Positions 60,314-64,000 of a DNA stretch of 64,000 nucleotides are shown one piece after another; position 1 is the stretch's first letter; every line of letters starts with the position of its first letter. The DNA is taken from assembly GCA_963753055.1 (NCBI GenBank), contig CAVWAP010000001.1, positions 558,001-622,000 of the forward strand, written 5' to 3'. Origin of the DNA: JAUWGC01 sp963753055. Its GTDB lineage: Bacteria > Bacteroidota > Bacteroidia > Bacteroidales > B18-G4. The notes below the pieces were generated by a model, which saw only the letters and a list, made by a program, of their open reading frames with translations, made no database searches and had not been told where the DNA came from. A program made the translations under genes and the position numbers.

Positions 60314-61034
60314 ACCCGGGAAGCTCTACCAGTATCCTTCCTGTTCCGGAAAGTTTCTGTACATTAGGTTGGGTAACTCCAAAACGGTCGATACGGGTAC
60401 GAAGGATATTAAATGACCGGTCAAAAGCACCTTCTGTTTCAGCCCTGATCACGGCAATCACTTCTTCATTGGTGGAGTTATAGCTGATTTTATCTTTCAG
60501 TTCAACAGTATTGAACACTGCTGCCATGCTTTGTCCGGGTGCTACCTGTTCCCACGTCTCACCAAAAAGAGTAACAAAGTCTTTTGTGCTCCTCCTCTGG
60601 TTTGAATAAGTCTGGCGCATTACTTCCCTGAATGAGGGGTCCTGACTATATCCTGAGAGTGCATTAACAATGTCGCCTATCTTAACCTCAAGCGTCACGT
60701 TCATACCACCTTTAAGGTCCAGGCCAAGGTTAAGCTCACGTTCTTTGGCTTCTTTGTAAGTATACTTTCTGATAAGAATATTGAATACAACCTGGCCTGA
60801 CATTGAATCGAGGTAATAACTTTCCCTGGCTTTGTGGATGGAATCGAGCAGGTAATTTTCCATTAATTCATCCCCTTTAGCCATTGCACTGGCTAATTGC
60901 TCAGCCTTTGGAGCTGTGGCATAGCTCCTGGCATCTCGTTCAACTTTACCTGTGATATATGTAAATGATAGTTGGAAAATGCATACGATGGCAAATGCAA
61001 CTGCAAACAACTTAATAGCACCTCTACTTTGCAT
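60267..61034 (-). CDS. secDF: Protein translocase SecDF, N-terminal part (frameshifted)
   Basis: The 255-residue frame contains the first membrane helix (LFAVAFAIVCIFQLSFTYITG) and the start of the P1 domain (LGLDLKGGMNVTLEV, RIDRFGVTQPNVQKL, GRILVELPG). After GRILVELPG the frame reads YQRSCTCKET and stops at 60267. Dropping one base at about 60314 gives the normal continuation GIKDPARVRK. The gene is probably essential for good growth, so an error in the sequence is more likely than a true mutation. It starts at ATG 61034 (MQSRGAIKLF). Confidence 0.9.
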   Translation of the reverse strand: MQSRGAIKLFAVAFAIVCIFQLSFTYITGKVERDARSYATAPKAEQLASAMAKGDELMENYLLDSIHKARESYYLDSMSGQVVFNILIRKYTYKEAKERELNLGLDLKGGMNVTLEVKIGDIVNALSGYSQDPSFREVMRQTYSNQRRSTKDFVTLFGETWEQVAPGQSMAAVFNTVELKDKISYNSTNEEVIAVIRAETEGAFDRSFNILRTRIDRFGVTQPNVQKLSGTGRILVELPGYQRSCTCKETPAGNS

Positions 61035-61160
61035 GTTTCTGGAATTTTATAATACTTCAAAATTTTGAGGGTGCAAAAATAGAATAATATTTGGTAATTA
61101 ACAATTTTAGATATGGATAATTTCCAAAATAAAAAGAAAGAATATTTGTTTTATCAATAA

Positions 61161-62126
61161 TCAGAAATACAGACGGTTAACAAGATACTCCCGGACATAA
61201 TCATGTATTCCCGACTCCAATGTGTAAAAAGCTTGGTCATAACCTATGCCCCGGAGCTTGTTCATTCTAGCTTCCGTGAAGTATTGGTACTTATCACGTA
61301 TATCTGCAGGTGTAGGAATAAATTCAATATTTTCAGGTTTCCCCATTGCTGTGAAAGTAGCCTTTGCCAGGTCGACAAAACTCCTTGCTTTGCCTGTCCC
61401 GAGATTATAAAGCCCACTGTCTTTTGAATACTTCATCAGGAAATGCAACACAGCAACGACATCCTTCACATAAACGAAGTCACGCAGCTGCTGCCCGTCA
61501 GCATAATCGGGGTGATGTGACTTAAAAAGCCTGACCTTGCCTGTCTCCAGGATCTGGTTATAAGCGTGAAATATAACTGAAGCCATACGGCCCTTATGGT
61601 ATTCGTTGGGACCGTATACATTGAAAAACTTAAGTCCGGCCCAATAAGGCGGTGTGCCCTCCTGTTGAAGTACCCACTTGTCAAATTCATTTTTAGAAAC
61701 ACCGTAAGGATTTAGGGGCTTTAACTCGCTTACTATCTCATGACTGTCTTCATACCCATATTCGCCCAAACCATAAGTCGCTGCTGAGGAAGCATAGACA
61801 AGTGGAATCTGATATTTGACACACATATTCCACATACTTTTAGAGTAATTCAGATTCAGCCTGTCAAATACCGAGATGTCAAATTCAGTGGTATCTGTCC
61901 GTGCACCAATATGGAAAATGAAATCAACATCCATGTGGTGCCCTTCAAGCCAATCAAACAATACCTCCCGGTCAATCTTATCTGTAAATGACTTATGATC
62001 AGTATTCTTCTTCTTTTCAGGATGTGAGAAGTCATCGACAATTACAATATTTTTTAAGCCCTGGTTATTTAGCTTGCTTACCAGGGCACTGCCGATAAAG
62101 CCTGCTGCGCCTGTGACAATTATCAT
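61161..62126 (-). CDS. hldD: ADP-L-glycero-D-manno-heptose-6-epimerase
   Basis: HldD (RfaD) makes ADP-L-glycero-D-manno-heptose for the LPS inner core. The 321-residue protein is an extended short-chain dehydrogenase with the NADP motif GAAGFIGS (residues 6-13), VYASSAATYG (about 110) and the catalytic YGVSK (about 140), with DFVYVKDVV and LGTGKARSF. Its start overlaps the stop of the MFS gene by four bases (ATGA). It implies a heptose-containing LPS core. Confidence 0.94.
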   Translation of the reverse strand: MIIVTGAAGFIGSALVSKLNNQGLKNIVIVDDFSHPEKKKNTDHKSFTDKIDREVLFDWLEGHHMDVDFIFHIGARTDTTEFDISVFDRLNLNYSKSMWNMCVKYQIPLVYASSAATYGLGEYGYEDSHEIVSELKPLNPYGVSKNEFDKWVLQQEGTPPYWAGLKFFNVYGPNEYHKGRMASVIFHAYNQILETGKVRLFKSHHPDYADGQQLRDFVYVKDVVAVLHFLMKYSKDSGLYNLGTGKARSFVDLAKATFTAMGKPENIEFIPTPADIRDKYQYFTEARMNKLRGIGYDQAFYTLESGIHDYVREYLVNRLYF

Positions 62127-63514
62127 GATTTTTCTTCTATTACATTCGACGGAAGCTCCAAGCCATAACCGGATGTTTTATCATCCCATTTCAACAATAA
62201 TGCAAAGATAAATCCTATGACACCAAATGCTACGAATAGTAGTATTGTAGGAGTGTATTCTAACCTGGATCCTGCCTCTATCATTTCCGGTGTTACTCCC
62301 GGGTTTGTCTTATCGAGAATATATCCGGCGAGGATCGGAACAGCGAAGAGCCCCAGGTTCTGTAATGAGAACATGGCCCCGTAAGCAGTCCCAATCCGGG
62401 ATTCAGGAACAATTTTAGCAACAGATGGCCACATCGCTGCAGGGACAAGTGAGAAAGCTATTCCCAGCAGGACCATCAGCACATATATATTGAATGTTGT
62501 AAAGCTGAAAAGTAAGTGCACGATGATCAGTATCAGCGATCCAAAGATCATGAATGTTGCACTTTTACCTTTCTTATCTACCAGCCATCCAAAGATTGGT
62601 GTGAAGAGGACTGTCCCATATGGCAATAGTGATGCGATATCCCCACTGGCCTGTTCCGACATTCCAAATTTGTGAAAGAAGAAATCAGGTGCGTACTTTA
62701 AGAATGGGAAGACCGCAGCATAAAATGTGACACATAAGGCAGTGATGAATAAGAATGACCTGTTCGTAAATAGTCTGCCTACATCAGCAATGTGAAATTC
62801 TTCGTCTTTTGCCAAAAGGCTTTCATCTGATTTGATCTGACGGTCAAGCTTCATATCATACAACAAGTAGATGATAAATGTAAGTGCTCCAATGAGGAGT
62901 AATAACACACCAAACCAGATAGGGAATGACCAGAAGCCTTCCAGCTTTAATCTTGGTGCCAGGTTGAATGCCAGTGCCGAGCCGATCCTTGCCATTCCAA
63001 GGTTCAATGCAAAGGCAAGGGCTATCTCATAACCTTTGAACCATTTGACCAGGATCTTGCTGGTGACAACTATACTTGTCTCAGCTCCAAGGCCGAATAT
63101 TAACATTCCCAGCGACATCATCTTAACTTCAGGAGAGTATGTTTTCCAGAATGAACTCATTAATCCGTAACCTATCCCACCTTCCCTGTAATAATCCGAG
63201 GCCCCGTAAGCAGTTAATACAGCTCCAATTAGCATGAAAACCGCAAACAGTGATCCGGTGGGCCTTATCCCCAGCTTATCCAGGATGATCCCTCCCAGTA
63301 TTGCCATCAGTAAAAATGTATTCGGAAATGCATAAAAACCAACGATGAGTCCATAATCACTGGAAGATATATTCAATTGCTCCTGCAGCGTTGATTTTAA
63401 AGGAGATAATACATCATAAAAGAAGTAATTCGCTGCCATGAGTAAGCTGACAATGAACATCATAGCCCATCTGGCACGGGGATTATCTCTCATTAATTTT
63501 TTAACCTGGTTCAT
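62123..63514 (-). CDS. MFS transporter
   Basis: The 463-residue protein has 12 predicted membrane helices, with the MFS loop signature between helices 2 and 3 (GGIILDKLGIRPTGSLF) and a second one (FGWLVDKKGKSATFMIFG) after helix 8. The central hydrophilic loop is about 30 residues with charge (DMKLDRQIKSDESLLAKDEEF). Substrate is unknown; hexuronate or oxalate-type subfamilies come to mind but I cannot support either. It is coupled to hldD and divergent from the secreted protein at 63651. Confidence 0.88.
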   Translation of the reverse strand: MNQVKKLMRDNPRARWAMMFIVSLLMAANYFFYDVLSPLKSTLQEQLNISSSDYGLIVGFYAFPNTFLLMAILGGIILDKLGIRPTGSLFAVFMLIGAVLTAYGASDYYREGGIGYGLMSSFWKTYSPEVKMMSLGMLIFGLGAETSIVVTSKILVKWFKGYEIALAFALNLGMARIGSALAFNLAPRLKLEGFWSFPIWFGVLLLLIGALTFIIYLLYDMKLDRQIKSDESLLAKDEEFHIADVGRLFTNRSFLFITALCVTFYAAVFPFLKYAPDFFFHKFGMSEQASGDIASLLPYGTVLFTPIFGWLVDKKGKSATFMIFGSLILIIVHLLFSFTTFNIYVLMVLLGIAFSLVPAAMWPSVAKIVPESRIGTAYGAMFSLQNLGLFAVPILAGYILDKTNPGVTPEMIEAGSRLEYTPTILLFVAFGVIGFIFALLLKWDDKTSGYGLELPSNVIEEKS

Positions 63515-63603
63515 AAGCTGAGTTTAAAATAAATGAGCGCTAAAAGTACAATTAATTTTGCTTATTAATTTTGACCATAGTTTAAACTCCTTCCAAATAA
63601 TAT

Positions 63604-63611
63604 TATCTTTG
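63604..63611 (+). promoter_or_regulatory. Candidate -7 element of the last gene
   Basis: TATCTTTG fits TAnnTTTG exactly and lies 39 bases upstream of the ATG at 63651. A -33 TTG at the standard distance is lacking. Confidence 0.4.
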
Positions 63612-63650
63612 TATCCATTAAAATGCAAACAAAACCTTAACGCGCATAAA

Positions 63651-64000
63651 ATGAAAAACTTGAGCTTACTTTCGTTGATTGCTTCGATGATGCTTCTTGT
63701 TGCAATCAACAATACAGCAATTGCCCAGATCAGCCAGGGAGGGATACCCCCAAGTTTTCTTTATCCAGCCATTAATGAGGAAATTGATATTCAGAATTTT
63801 CGCAGCCCTGATATGGGTTTAATCCACCAGGAAGATGCAGAGAACAGAGCATTGGGCTATCCAAAGCCTTACCGGATGGGTGTCTCGGTCCCTGTAAACC
63901 TTTCGATTGAAGATGCGGGCACCTGGACAACACTTCCGGACGGAGGTAAAATCTGGAGGATAAAACTCGCTTCAGAAGGTGCCCTGGCTCTTGGGGTTTA
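63651..64000 (+). CDS. Secreted protein, N-terminal part (3' end outside window)
   Basis: An open frame from ATG 63651 to the window end encodes 116 residues. It begins with a signal peptide (MKNLSLLSLIASMMLLVAIN, then NTAIAQ). The mature part includes IPPSFLYPAINEEIDIQ, GYPKPYRMGVSVPVNLSIEDAG and TWTTLPDGGKIWRIKLASEGALALGV. The last stretch resembles the propeptide-like domain of secreted lysyl-endopeptidase or trypsin-like T9SS proteases (WRLxIxSxGAxxL), but the protease domain would be beyond the window. Treat as a probable secreted peptidase with low specificity. Confidence 0.7.
   Translation, partial: MKNLSLLSLIASMMLLVAINNTAIAQISQGGIPPSFLYPAINEEIDIQNFRSPDMGLIHQEDAENRALGYPKPYRMGVSVPVNLSIEDAGTWTTLPDGGKIWRIKLASEGALALGV

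Overview
The window comes from a member of the Bacteroidota, most likely an uncultured or draft-quality genome near the Bacteroidales/Marinilabiliales/Cytophagales. The signs are: Bacteroidota-type promoters (TTG, about 20 bp, TAnnTTTG), C-terminal type IX secretion (T9SS) sorting domains, fused CcoNO, fused SecDF, fused ResB-CcsA, an ActABCDEF alternative complex III, and OmpA/PD40 outer-membrane proteins. No rRNA, tRNA or CRISPR array was seen.

Layout. 1-4.0 kb: the 3' end of valS, then a minus-strand block of a Fic/HTH pair (mobile mystery proteins A and B) with three evenly spaced palindromic operators, rsmE and a DUF4159 gene. 4.0-7.7 kb: a large T9SS cargo with BNR-like repeats. 7.7-17.8 kb: cytochrome bd (DUF4492, cydA, cydB and an unlisted 38-residue membrane ORF), a DUF559 nuclease between GC-rich inverted repeats, and a caa3 oxidase operon (sco, coxA, coxC, coxD, coxB, ctaB) with a DUF4920 lipoprotein and a cytochrome c. 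17.9-22.1 kb, plus strand: a DUF418 membrane protein, a frameshifted GH47 mannosidase and an M28 peptidase. 22.2-30.5 kb: a complete cbb3 locus (ccoI, ccoS, ccoNO, ccoQ, ccoP, ccoG, fixH, safE-like). 30.5-35.2 kb: an island of repeated and partly broken T9SS cargo genes, palindromic elements and a copied scrap of ccoI. 35.2-46.5 kb: ccsBA followed upstream by actA-F. 46.6-64 kb: TPM and LemA proteins, htpG, ilvE, pyrF, prfA, purM, a PorE-like OmpA protein, tatA, secDF, hldD, an MFS transporter and the start of a secreted protein.

Function. The core is an aerobic/microaerobic respiratory region with three terminal oxidases (bd, caa3, cbb3), the quinol:cytochrome c oxidoreductase ACIII, soluble cytochromes c, system II cytochrome c assembly, copper delivery (Sco, CcoI) and heme O synthesis. 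SecDF, TatA and the PorE-like protein fit the export needs of the secreted cargo.

Most unusual. At least a dozen intergenic tracts are tandem repeats of exactly 7 bp but of many unrelated unit sequences. One such tract lies inside the coding part of a duplicated T9SS sorting domain. Four genes (GH47, a T9SS cargo, ccsBA, secDF) carry single-base frameshifts, which may be sequencing errors. All coordinates and alignments were read by eye; no search or computation was run.
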